Positions 35,476-46,888 of a stretch of DNA of 64,000 nt are shown in pieces. Each line of letters begins with the position of its first letter. The stretch's first letter is position 1. The notes below the pieces were generated by a model that made no database searches, was not told the DNA's origin, and saw nothing but the letters and a program-made list of their open reading frames with translations. Position numbers and translations under genes: made by a program. Source of the DNA: Dipylidium caninum (taxonomy: Eukaryota > Platyhelminthes > Cestoda > Cyclophyllidea > Dipylidiidae); the NCBI GenBank assembly GCA_017562135.1, contig QEYB01000963.1, positions 248,001 to 312,000 of the forward strand, read 5' to 3'.

Positions 35476-35940
35476 TGGATAATGGACCGAGTGTTGGCAA
35501 AATTACAACAGACAGTACGTGTTGCCCACTTGTTTTCAGCCCCTCCGCCACCGTCCCAGTTGCGTCCCCCGCTACACCGGTCACCTGCCCGGCGCGTATT
35601 TGGAATGGTTGGGAGAACTGTTCCATGATCTACATCCACCCACCAGCCTCGGACATGCCTGTTACCCCCGACTTGGTGATTTTTGTGTCTGATAATTGAA
35701 AAATAATGTTGTTTTGTCAATAAACTGTGGGGACAGGCGATGGGGCTGGATGGAGAGCCGCCGCGTCCAGAAGCCTTTATTCGACGTCTGATAAGCATGT
35801 TGCATCCGGAGGACATAAACCGCCATGCCTGTCCCACTTTTATCGTCCAACTGTCATTTAGCCCTGCCCCCAGACGGCGAGATACAGTAATAACCCTTCG
35901 ACTCATTAGCCCTGGTTGTGCTGGAGCTGCTTATTGCTCT
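35476..35940 (+). CDS. Two exons of an unidentified gene
   Basis: Exon a (35476-35514, 13 codons, reading from 'WIMDRVLAKLQQT') has a pyrimidine-rich acceptor ending CCAG and a GTACGT donor. Exon b (35737-35940, exactly 68 codons) starts after GGACAG and ends at a perfect GTAAGT donor. Both junctions are phase 0, giving an 81-residue stretch containing 'PEAFIRRLISMLHPEDINRH' and 'RRRDTVITLRLISPG'. Two strong donors in phase with open frames argue for a real gene. I recognise no domain. The flanking exons were not found, and the minus strand is also open here, which slightly weakens the case. Confidence 0.45.
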
Positions 35941-38900
35941 GTAAGTTGTACAACTACTCAAGTGAAGACCGTGGTGGGGAATCGAGTGCGACTCGTAGGA
36001 TAGTTGATGAAGAAGTAAAGATGATTTTCTCGTAGGCGAGAAGCCAAACGAGGCGGTGGTCTTAAAGACTATGGGCGGTGAATAACAGACGGTAAGTCGG
36101 ATCAGCGAGGTAAATCAAGACAGCACTTTTTCGGGATATGTGAGACTGGAGGAGAAGAAGAAGTTAGGAGCTTTTCGTTCATATCGTCGTATTTTCCTGG
36201 ATTAATGGAGTTAAAAGCCATTTACTCGACTCCACTCCGCCCACTGATGATATCGTTGTGTTCACATTAGACGATACGGCTTGTAGGTAGCGCTGCGAAA
36301 CCTCATAAATGCTCTGCATTGTTGTTTTTTCCCCATTCATGAGACCACTTGGAGGATGCCGCAGTTGTGACGAATCGGAGGAAAATATGTGACTCCACAG
36401 AAGTTTTGAGGTTCCGCAAAAAACTAGAACTTTTATACGCGATGTTACCTCCTCTCTTCCTCCTCCTCCTCAGTCTCCTCCCTCTCCTCCTCACCCTCAG
36501 TCTTGTAAATTAGCCATTTTATGTGGGATGTCTTTACGGCGTTAACATTCTTTAGACATTCCGAGTCTCCACTCATCGACTTGAAGTGACCGTGGCGTCA
36601 AAACGAGAATCTCAAAGGACGACATGACTAGACAGTTGGCATCAAATGGACGTCCGGTTTAGGTATATTGACTAGTTGACCAATGCGAAAACCTACTCAT
36701 CGGAGCTGATTCTGAGAGGATGAGTGAAGAGGCTTTGACACGGGGTGGACTAGATCATAACACAAGGCCGGACAGAGCTCCGTAGAGATGGCGGTGAGTA
36801 GTTTAGTGCAAACGCCTTGTTTATCGCCGGCCTAGAAACTACTTAAGCACATAAATATGCCCACGCGATGGAGAAAATTGACAACCCATTATGGATTAAA
36901 TCGGCCACCTCATTCTACTCCTCTCCGCCTTCTCGAGCATCTCGCGCTTGACCAAGTTAACATGGCGCAATTAATCCGTCTGACGTTCTTCGTCCAATCG
37001 TTCGGGCGCGGGATGCCATGGTTGGAGAGGAGGTGGAAGGCGGTGGGGAAGGAGGGTCGGCAGTTTGGTAGAGTGCAGTTGGACAGGAGAACCACACCAA
37101 TCATCGAATCTTGTAGTCCCACTCTACCGCCTCCCGATAACAGAAGACCATAGTCAATCGACGGTTCTGAGTTTATTGAGCTAAAAATTCCTTCAAAAAA
37201 TGACGAATATAAAAGTTTGACAAAAGTTGCAATTTTCCGCTTCCTACTCCTCCAATTATGACCTTTTCTCCGCTCTTTTCGCTCCTCAGTGCCTCTTTAT
37301 AATGACTGCTGCGTCGACAACTGTAACGTAATTACGAGAAGCGTTTGTGATTGAGTGTTCAAATTCTCCTATTTCCAGTTTTCTTGGCAGCCAGGCCTTA
37401 GTGTACAAAACCGTTTCTTTTGAAAGAAGTGCAGAAAAGATGAACTGAAGTAGAGGGAGTATGAGGAGACGGAGACGGAGGCGAAACAATAAAAAGTTCT
37501 ATCCTGTCTCCCTCGTTCTTTCTTTCTCTCTCGTATGTCCGCCGAGGAGGGCACAAAGCCGCCACGGCTCCGACCATAATCCTTCTTGGCGTAAAACATG
37601 TGTCCCCTAGTCGAACCACAATTTTGAAAATTTAGTAGACCTCACGTAGGGCATTCCCATGCCTCCCTTAAGACTTACCACAGTCGGAGGTGTGAGAAGC
37701 CCTGCGAGTTTATTCCTCTCATCCCAGACTTGGAGGCTGAAGGAGCAGGCGACGATGAACGCATCAAACACCATGAGTTCCCCCCCCCCCTCGAAGGTGA
37801 CAGAAAACGTATAAGTCTTTGCCAGAAAGGGCGATAAAAATCTTTTTAATGGCCGTCTGCCCCATGGATTATTCAGGGGATGAGAAAATGCAGGGAGGTT
37901 GGCTCGAGGTAAAGTTGGATATGGCAAATGTTTTCGCGCAAAGTAGTCTAACCACCTAAATTGGGGATTTTTTGCCCTCTACTTTGTCAGCCCTCGTAAC
38001 CGACTCTCGTGTTGATAAATGAAGGTGAAGGCGCTCTGGTCCCTGCATTTTTACAATCGTTAGGTGGTAAATGCACCAGCAGTAGCACTTATCCGGTGTA
38101 CTCACCTTCCAGAAGAGGCAGTAATGACTGAGAGCAAATGCCAAAATCTCGAACATTCGTCCATAGCCTACGTCTGGACAGAATTGCGACTGAATTAGGG
38201 GCGAAGGTGACGACGCGAGTTGGGGAAATAGGCGAGGCGAAAGAGGCACTACGGACGAGGGAGAGCAGGCGGAGGACGAGGAGGGAGTCGCGATGTTCTC
38301 CTAAACAACCGTTTTACATGTATGATAACATGGCTCAGGACCTCCCACTTCCCTCCATGACTAAATTAATCTGGAAGGCAATTAACTAAACTAGTGAGGC
38401 TCCGCTCAATCCTCAAATCGCCCCAAGGCAAAATAGTGATATTTTCCTGTCTTCAACAATCATTCCACTACTTCAAATTAACTGTCAAATCCCGTGTAAA
38501 TGAGATGAGGAAGGCGGGGCAAACACTCATTAGGCTCGCAAGGACGGTAGCGAGGAAGCAAAAGTGGCCGCGTAAATCATGACATTGGGCGTTTGTGGAA
38601 CGCTTTACCCCATTGACAGTCCATCAAGCTTCATCTTGATTAGTAGCATAAAAGGCAAATGTTGGGTGTCTTTTTTTATTTGACAGGTGACCTAGACGAT
38701 CATGTCTCATCCTTCCCGAATGACAGTCGAACAATAGGTAACTCGGTCAAAACAATGTCGTCAGTAAGGGGATATGCAACCTCCAAAACACAAATCACCA
38801 ATAGTTTTTTGTCCTTATTCTACTTTTTTTTTCACTCACACGATACTGAATAGGGCCAAACGCAGCGATGTAGAAGGCACACAATGGACAGATTAGATTA

Positions 38901-39522
38901 TCACTGCCGCTAAAATTCATCAATGTGCAAAGACCTGGCAAAAACTATGGCTCGGTATTGCGTGTCCGTGTGATACTTAAATTTACTATAAAAATCTCCT
39001 GATATAACTGCGGAGTGGGGCGAGTGGGTCACCGAGAGGATGGCCGGGCGGACTGTTGAGGGAGGGCGGGCGGGGGCGGGGGCGGGGCTGGGGTTATGGT
39101 TGGTGGTAGACTACCATGAAATGGGCGAATTTCGAACACACAGATAACTCGCCTATTGTCTGTGTGACTGAGGGGCGTTGACGTTTCATGGCTTTCCACT
39201 CCACGAAGTTCCTCGGTCTGTTTCGTGTAGGTAGGTAATGGCGGGTTACCCGAGTCGAAACACTTAAGAATGCCAAATGTGGAGGTGATGTATTAGCCAA
39301 GAGCCCTGTCTACTCAAAAATCTGCCGCAAGCAGTCTGCAGAGCCGCCATCTTAGTCATGTGTTAATTAGGAAACTATGAAACAGGCCTTTGTGTTTTGC
39401 TTACCTTGTTCAGCAGAAATTTCAACGTACAACCAGTGTATTTGTTTAGAAATGATAAAGTTAAAATTCTTACTCATTTTTTTATAGCATTTCCCTGTTT
39501 TCTTGTTTTTCGCCGAAACCAG
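35941..39522. other. Intergenic or intronic sequence, no recognised exon
   Basis: This may be introns of the gene at 35476-35940. Runs include a CCT-rich stretch near 36447-36500, poly-C near 37780-37790 and a GGCGGG-rich stretch near 39060-39095. No open frame is recognisable. Confidence 0.35.
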
Positions 39523-39801
39523 ATGCAAATAAGACACGATCTACATCCACTTTTCTTGTACGAGTTCAAATTGATGCAAAGCGCAGCTCAACAAGCTTCG
39601 GAGGTGGATTAACTTTTGACAAAAAGTGTTTAATTATGGTTTCAGAAATTTCATCTTGCCGAGTTGAGTGTCGTAAAGGTGCCTGGAGGAGGACAACCGA
39701 GCTACGTGGACGACGATTGTGCAATCCGATCCACCGCACACGGAACTCTTCGTGATCTTAAGCCTCACCCAGCAACAAACTGTACGGCTACGGCTGTGTA
39801 A
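39523..39801 (+). pseudogene. Broken mariner transposase / SETMAR-like N-terminus
   Basis: The frame starting at 39523 reads 'LFLYEFKLMQSAAQQASE', which matches the first helix-turn-helix of mariner/Mos1 transposases and SETMAR-like proteins, then stops at 39612. After further stops, 'WFQKFHLAELSVVKVPGGGQ' begins at 39637 and continues 'PSYVDDDCAIRSTAHG'. This fits the 'WF.RF..G.....D.PRSGRPS..D...I' block that follows the helix-turn-helix. The intervening residues and the DDE/D catalytic domain are absent. It is a decayed fragment, not a working transposase. Confidence 0.65.
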
Positions 39802-42079
39802 AAAAATCTGTCTGAAATAAATCATGACAAAAACGTGGACTCGTAGGTGCCGGCCTCACCGACTGACACCACGGCAGAGGATCCAGCGTCCGCAAGAGCA
39901 AATTGGAGTCTTTGCTGCTTGCCTCAAGCAAACTGGTGGATAAGAATACACCCCAGGACACACACCTAATGCCGGAATTTCGTCAGAGAGAGATTATGGC
40001 CACCATAGGCTGGAATGCCAAAAGCGTTATCATTTATTATTCCTGCCTATAAGGCAACCAGGTAAAAGCATAACGACGGCAGAGTCCTCCCATCGCCGTC
40101 AAGTCGATGTCATGCAGGGGAAGAAATTTATGAGGTAAAAAAAACAACCACCATTTCCCAATGGGGACGGCGCAATACCGCTGCTTGTTGACAACGCACG
40201 ACGACCACATGAGCTTCAATTACTCCCGACAAAAGTAACTTCTCTACAATGTGAAATTTTACCACAGCCTCTATATTTCATGCGATATTTTTTGTAATTA
40301 CGATTTATTTTTAAGAGTAAAAACAGACACTAGCCAAAGTGATGTTATAAGAGACCTTGAATCGTTAATTAGCTCTAAAAATAGGAACTTCTTTTGAAAA
40401 AGGCGTGTATGACTTGGCAGAAAGTCGCAGATGCCAATGGAAATTATTTCGGCTGAGAAATTATACTTTTTGTTTCTTGCTTGGATTTAACACCTGTTGC
40501 ATAGTTTCCACCCTAATATGGACACAGGATAATTACATCCTGGTGATAAGTTCTTCTGCAATACATGACCCTTTCTCACCTCGGAGTAACCTTTCCCCTC
40601 CGACCTGCCTCATGACGACTGGAGGTGAAGGTTTCCCACCACCTCTCCATCACGAAGGTCTGTGTGCAAATGTTAATTCATTTAGCTAAAAGGGTAAATT
40701 ACTTTGTGAGAGATAAATGAAGTGGATAATTAAATTTTTCCTCTCTTTAAATAGGCGACTCTCTCGTTTGGACCAAAGGCCAATCTTCCCACTCCACCTC
40801 GGCCGCCGCACCCTCTCCTAAGGTCATATTCGGCCTCGTCTTTCGCACCGAGGCAAAACCGCTTGCAAAAACACATTCCATCAGGTGAGGAAAAGGGCTC
40901 TGTGTTCACGACGTCAAATCGCCAACTTGACTACCCACTTTTGAAATCGTCTCCAACGCTGTGCGTCAAAAGGCTTCAAATAACCTTCGCTTTCATGCGT
41001 GCGGGAGTGTGTTTGTTTGTTCATGTTGAGGAGGCGGCGGGGACGGGAGCGGGGGACGAGAATGCAGGGTTGGAAATTCACTCAGTTGCCTTGTTTTTAT
41101 TGTTTATTTTTTCTCTCGCCACGACCTCAGTGACTGGTTCCACTTTAAGGGGGTGTCGCGTGGGGGGAAGGGGGAAAGACAATGCAAGAAAGGTGATTTA
41201 CTGGGCTGTTTTTATGCTATCGAGTAGTTCACAAAAAACCGCTTGACTAAAACCCTTCGTCCAGCTGAGGTGGACAAAACCCATAGCCACAATCAAATTA
41301 AAATGGGTTTTGCATCAAATAAATCTCTCCCACTCGCATCTCGTATTATGGTCCACTCGTCACCGTGGATGGATGGAAGATGAAGACGACTGACGTGATT
41401 ATTCCACAGCCTTCATAAATCACTCATGGGTGGCGAATAATCAGTCACTTAATCAACCATTACTATCAAGATATTTATCTTGAGAGACGGCTTCCCATCC
41501 CATTAATTTCCCAACTAAAGCTGGGCTGTCAGATCTTTGGTGAGGAGGAAATTATTCATCTTTTCCTGCATTCGAGACAATGAGAGGAGGCTAAAGTAGG
41601 CTTAATGCGTCTCTTGGCCAACCGGTTAAGTCAAGGGACTGACCATTGGGATTCCTCAAGCCACTTTGGGGATACAACTCTCGACTGTTGGGCTATGGAA
41701 ATTATGTAAAGTGTAAAAAGTGTTTTAAACTGTCAATGCTTTTTGCTTCGGTTGCCCCCTCCTCTTCCTTTCTCACTCATCCTACCTTCATTCCCCACTT
41801 ACTCATTTTCCTTATGGCAGTTAAAACCAAAGACATAAATTTTACTAAGTTAGGTTATTTCTCTTGAAAAGCTTACAAAAACTGCAGTCACAGGTAAATC
41901 GCAGTGCAGGCGATGAGGGTAAATGAGGGGAAGGGCAAAGGAGATTAGAGAGGAGGCGTAGGGGAAAAATGGGAATGCAAATACGGTTAAAGTAGATTGG
42001 ATAAAATAAAAGAAAGTGAAGAAGGTATGTGTTTGAATCTGTATTTGGATGGGGAAAATGTGAGTGATCGAGTGAAGAA
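39802..42079. other. Intergenic interval, no recognised gene
   Basis: Several frames of 60-130 codons occur (for example 40863-41246 plus), but they have skewed composition and no family resemblance. Confidence 0.4.
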
Positions 42080-42781
42080 TTATTTCATGCGAATAAAGTA
42101 GAATTCGTGGTAAAAGTGACTTCTACCCTCATCAAAGTCGCCGAGTGATTTGTGCCTCTGACCGCCTGTAAGTGGAGATGTCTCGCCACAGCATCCAACC
42201 AGGGTGAAACCAGCCTCGAGTAGTTTATCGAAAGCCATCTCCAGAGTGTTGTGGGTGAGGTAGTACCGATTTGAGTACCGATTATCCTCCGGTCCACAGT
42301 CGGGGGCCCTGCTTTGATTGAGGGTCTCCCCGAAGGCCTCTCGACACACCGAACTCTTTCCCGACACGAGGATACGTGTAATCTTCCGAAACTGCACATC
42401 AGCCAGCGTGTCTCGACTATTGGGAATTTGGCCACGATAGCTCAGAGTGATTGTACACGGTGAGGTCCGTTTCGCATTCTTAATCTCCGCCACTAGACCG
42501 TGCAATTCGTAATACTCGGCCTCGATTCCAAGGCGCTCTAGAGTAGGTGGTGAAGTGGGTAGGGCGATACACTTTGGACTGCGTAGATAATCCAAGATAT
42601 ATGCGAAAATCTCGCCATTTCGGTCGATGAATGGTCGACCGTCTTTATCGAAGGGTAGACGGTTAAAAGTGGATCCGCTGAACCATGCGCTTAACTTAGA
42701 ACCTTGAATTGCTGTCAGAGTGCTCTGTTGCGTAGTGTAGAGGCGTCCACCGACGTTTATATCAACCACTCTGGTCGACAT
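42080..42781 (-). CDS. KCTD8/12/16-like BTB protein with H1 domain
   Basis: A single-exon 233-residue protein from ATG 42781. Residues 4-95 form a T1/BTB fold: 'VVDINVGGRLYTTQQSTL', 'DGRPFIDRNGEIFAYILDYL' and 'EAEYYELHGLVAEI'. Residues 108-232 match the H1 domain restricted to KCTD8, KCTD12 and KCTD16: 'TLSYRGQ', 'FRKITRILVSGKSSV', 'REAFGETLNQSRAPD', 'NRYYLTHNTLEMAFDKL' and 'YHEFYFIRMK'. In vertebrates this subfamily forms pentamers on the GABA-B receptor tail and speeds G-protein desensitisation; the same role here is inference. The frame is open further upstream (to 42859 without a stop), but this ATG places the BTB start at the usual distance. It lacks the long disordered linker of KCTD12. 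No introns are visible and no frame is broken. Confidence 0.9.
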   Translation of the reverse strand: MSTRVVDINVGGRLYTTQQSTLTAIQGSKLSAWFSGSTFNRLPFDKDGRPFIDRNGEIFAYILDYLRSPKCIALPTSPPTLERLGIEAEYYELHGLVAEIKNAKRTSPCTITLSYRGQIPNSRDTLADVQFRKITRILVSGKSSVCREAFGETLNQSRAPDCGPEDNRYSNRYYLTHNTLEMAFDKLLEAGFTLVGCCGETSPLTGGQRHKSLGDFDEGRSHFYHEFYFIRMK

Positions 42782-45700
42782 GAGACTGCGATACTGAGAC
42801 GGCAGCCGCAGTGAAAGCCCGTAATGCAAGAGCCAGCACGTCATTGGCCAGTTCCTCAACCAATCAGAGCATCGTTTGCCTGACTCCCATGCAAAACTCT
42901 CCCAAGTCTAATCCAAGAGTTTTAACTTTGTCAATTACCATTTTGTTCAGCTACCTTTATCATCTGACAATTGCAGTTGAACTGACAAAAATTCGTTTGA
43001 CTAACTCACCAGAATTGTCAGGGCATTAGGTTTTAATTTCTTTTTACAGCAAAGTCACCAGGATGACATGACGTCGGAGTCCATTAACACGAAATGGAAG
43101 GTTGAGTGGAGAGTGGAGGGGATTGTATCAGCCACCTTATCCGACTACCGCGGAAAGGACACAACTGAGAACGAGGTAGACAGATTTTTCACTGCCTCGT
43201 CTAAGTAATGCGATATGCAATAAACAATTTCTGTACAAAACCAAAATTTCCCAACATTTACCGCCGCCACCACAAAAAATCTCCTCCGCTGTTTTTTGGT
43301 AGACTAGAATTGGCCAAGTCTTGGGGTTTCCGGCGAAGGGCAACCCTAGAAAATCTCTCATTGAGTGCTAGGCACGGACGCTCCAAATGATGCTATCGCG
43401 AAGGCGTTTATTTCTCTGACGTTAGTGCATTTAATGAATTTTAAATTGTGTGCCTCTTCTCTACCTGTTGGAGTAAACTAGTGAGCCTCATGAAAGTAGG
43501 CTTCTCACTCCCTCCTGGTAGTTTCACTGTCACGCAACTGTAACATTGCAGCTATGACGGTCGACCAAGCCTTCATGAGGTGGCACTACTTCCTTACTGC
43601 GGGGTTCTTCGACTCAGTACTACCACTCGTCTATTTTGAAGCCTTCTGAGGTGTATTAAAGGAGAGTGGAAAGGGGACCTTGAAATGCCGACGGAGAATG
43701 ATTCTAGTGCACGTGAATACAACTTTACTCTTGGGTGGAATCGAACAATCATATTCCACGAATTTTGACACGAGTCTGTGTAGAGGGAGAGCTGAGTGTC
43801 TGACGTTGACGTCTTTACTGCCTACTGCGTGGCCCTCTCAGTGTCGGTTTATTGTTGATTTAGTGCCTCCACGACGCTCGAACCTTTTACGTCCAATACG
43901 TTTGTCCCTCGTAATCACTGTAACAAACAATTCGCGCAAGTGGAAGACTATGCTAGCCCAAAATTTTGCTGGGGAACTAACGTTAACTCCAACACTCAAA
44001 TGTGCTACTTAAATTAAATTAAGTAACGTGGTTTGGCAGCTTATTGGAAATCGTGAGCTGAAGTAGAAGAAACTGTTTCCTGCTTTATTGAATGCAGCTT
44101 TTGGCACTAGCCATCATCTTGCCCGGCATCTGAGTGGTCAGGTAGGCACCACTTCTCCATGTAAGTGTGCGTTATTCAGAAGCGTTTTAATTGGTCCGTG
44201 GCGCGCCCCTCTTGACGTCCCCACGTGTAGCAACCAGTGACAAATTTTGGTGCTGAATAAAGTCTGTATAAACCCCCTCCCCCCCCCCCATCTGTAATTG
44301 TGCGCTAAATGAATTTGAAATTCTCATGCCAAATTGGGAACTGACATTCAGAAGTCCTGTAGTTTCTTTACCCACTATCTTGTTGTCGGTCGAGAGACCT
44401 AAAAGAAAAATCATACTGCCTACCTTTAACCACCCACTTCAGACCTCCCCATTCAGGACTCAGACTAGAGTAGCGGTGGATCTGCAGGCACGCCTCCACA
44501 CTAAAAAGCCTCCCTGTCAGGAATAGTAGGAAAATGGAAGTTCATGTGTGCCACTAGTGATGTTGAAGTGAGTCGAAAATGTTCGCTTTTCCCTATGGAC
44601 TAAGCGAAGTGGAGTGAGATAAGTGTCCCCCACCGGTGCTTCGAGAGAAAGAAGGAGACAGAGGAAAAGAAGGCGGTAGAGAGGGGGGCGGGGACAATAA
44701 GGTCTTGACTATACTTTAGAACACGGCATTTTGTTAGATGATTCAAGAGTATTTCCTTCCCACCTGTCACGATGAATCAAGGTGTTTCCCGTAAACACAA
44801 ACTCTTGAGACTTTACTTGCACCTCTTCATCCGCACCTTGTATAAACATTTACCTTCTGACGGTCGTTCATTCATCCCCCAAAATGTAAATATTTATGCT
44901 CTGTGTCTTCGAGGCGTTTTGAAGACCGAATGGGAGATGGCCTCCCGAGGTGGGTGGGTGGAGAGTCCACAAGGATTGGACAGGGGAGAATGTTAGGTGC
45001 TGTATAAACAACGTGTCAGCTACTAAACACGTCCCCAACTGGACCGCCCGCCCCCAACTCGCCTTCCCCTTAACACTTCCACCGGCGAACAGGAAGGCGA
45101 TACATCGTCCATTATCGGAAAGGCACGACTCCCCTCAGCCAGTTGACAATTACTTTCAGTTCAACGGGAGGCCTTCTATATTACAAGTTAATGTAAAAGT
45201 TAAAGAAAATTGACAAAGAAACCCTGCGTCACATATGCGTGACACTGGAGAATACATATATTTCATATTCTCTGACGATTCATAACTCTCAAGTGAGGAT
45301 GATTTCCAAGGAATGAGCTACAAAAGTGGATAGAATTTCGTCTTTTCTCGAGAATAAAAAGTGTCCCGAGTGAATGAGCATTCAACTGCCTTCGAGACAG
45401 CTAATAATGAGGGAGGATGCAAAGGCATTTATTCGTCTCTACCAATTAGACGATTTAAACATAAGTAAACGGTAATTTATCAACATCTGAACGCCTATCT
45501 ATTCTTTCTTCTCCATCACCCCCTCCAGCTCCAGGAACCCCCGATCCCCTTCTTCCCCCCCTCCTCCCCACCTTCCACGTTGATGTTTCAAGTGATCCGA
45601 CCGTGTGTTTAAAAACATCCCCTACATGTATTTATTAAAAAAGTCATCCAATTAATTTTGTGAGCCGTTTGATCGTGCTGTCATATTATCAAGTTTTTTT

Positions 45701-46755
45701 TCCTATTCACGCGTTCATCTGACTCGACGAGGGGAGGGCTTTGAACGTGATGGGGCGGAGGTGGGCGTAGCGGGGGGGAGGTAGGAAACCCCTTGGCGCG
45801 GGGGGGAGGGTGGACAGAGGGACAGCTGTAGAGTAACGCGGAATGCCTACTCTCATCATGTAACTCTCTTTCCCCCACCCCCGGCACACCCTCACTCTTG
45901 CTCTATCACCTCTTCTCCTCCCGGCCTCCCCCCTACCTCCTAACTTAAATAGTAAAATGCAAATAACATGCGCGTGTTTGTGTGTACATGTACACATGCT
46001 GAATAAAGTAGGGCGGAGGTCGTGTGGAAGCCGATGGTGGCATTTCAAAGGCGTGCCACATATCGACGGGTAATTATCTCCGCCTCTTCTTCCCCCTCTC
46101 CCCTCTCCCCCCTCACACCCCGGTCCTTGATATGCCTCTCGTGCCTAAAATGACAGACACGTCGTGGAAGCGGCTGAACCAGGCCGTGAAGGGCCTCATT
46201 GTGTGAACAACGCGATAATTAGCGCGATCTCACGTGTGTGTGCACCAGTGAGGGTGTGTTTATTAATGAAAGAGGGTGAAATTGCCCCCCGCCCCCGAAG
46301 CGGGTGGGAGGATAATTTGAAAAGGCAGCCGGGTGTCTTTCGCATGCATTCACTCCGGGTGTCAAGCCCGTATAACCCTCGGATTGGATTGAGTGGATAC
46401 CCTTCCTTCATCCTGTCAAGGGGGGGGTGGGAACTAGCGAAATTTACGCCTCTTCTGGGGTACACCACGCCGTCTGCATCGCATCAACGCGTGCGCGGAC
46501 GAAAAAGAGTTGGGCAGCTTTAATCATTTTCCTCTGCGATGACCTTCACTCCAGTCCTTTGTCAAGCAGCCAGAGGCGTGAGGGCGGATGACCATCAGTT
46601 CAATTTGACAGTAGAACAATCGTCAAACATCTCCGTCTCGTGAGAGTCTAGGGGATGTCCTCTGAACACCAGATTTGAAGTTGAGGTGGACTCTTGCGTC
46701 ATCCGAGGAAAACACAAAGATTGCGCCTGGCGATAGCTCTGACACACCCAATTAC
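42782..46755. other. Intergenic interval, no recognised gene
   Basis: GC-rich in its second half, with poly-C near 44276-44290 and G-rich runs near 45770-45810. No open frame is recognisable. Confidence 0.4.
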
Positions 46756-46888
46756 CCTCCTCCTCCTCCTCCTCCTCCTCCTCCTCCTCCTCCTCCTCCT
46801 CCTCCTCCTCCTCCTCCTCCTCCTCCTCCTCCTCCTCCTCCTCCTCCTCCTCCTCCTCCTCCTCCTCCTCCTCCTCCTCCTCCTCCTC
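46756..46888 (+). repeat. Pure (TCC)n trinucleotide tract
   Basis: About 133 bases (44 units) of uninterrupted CCT/TCC on the plus strand, therefore a perfect polypyrimidine/polypurine mirror repeat. All plus-strand frames are open across it (poly-Pro, poly-Leu or poly-Ser), which is a consequence of the repeat and not evidence of coding. Confidence 0.97.
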
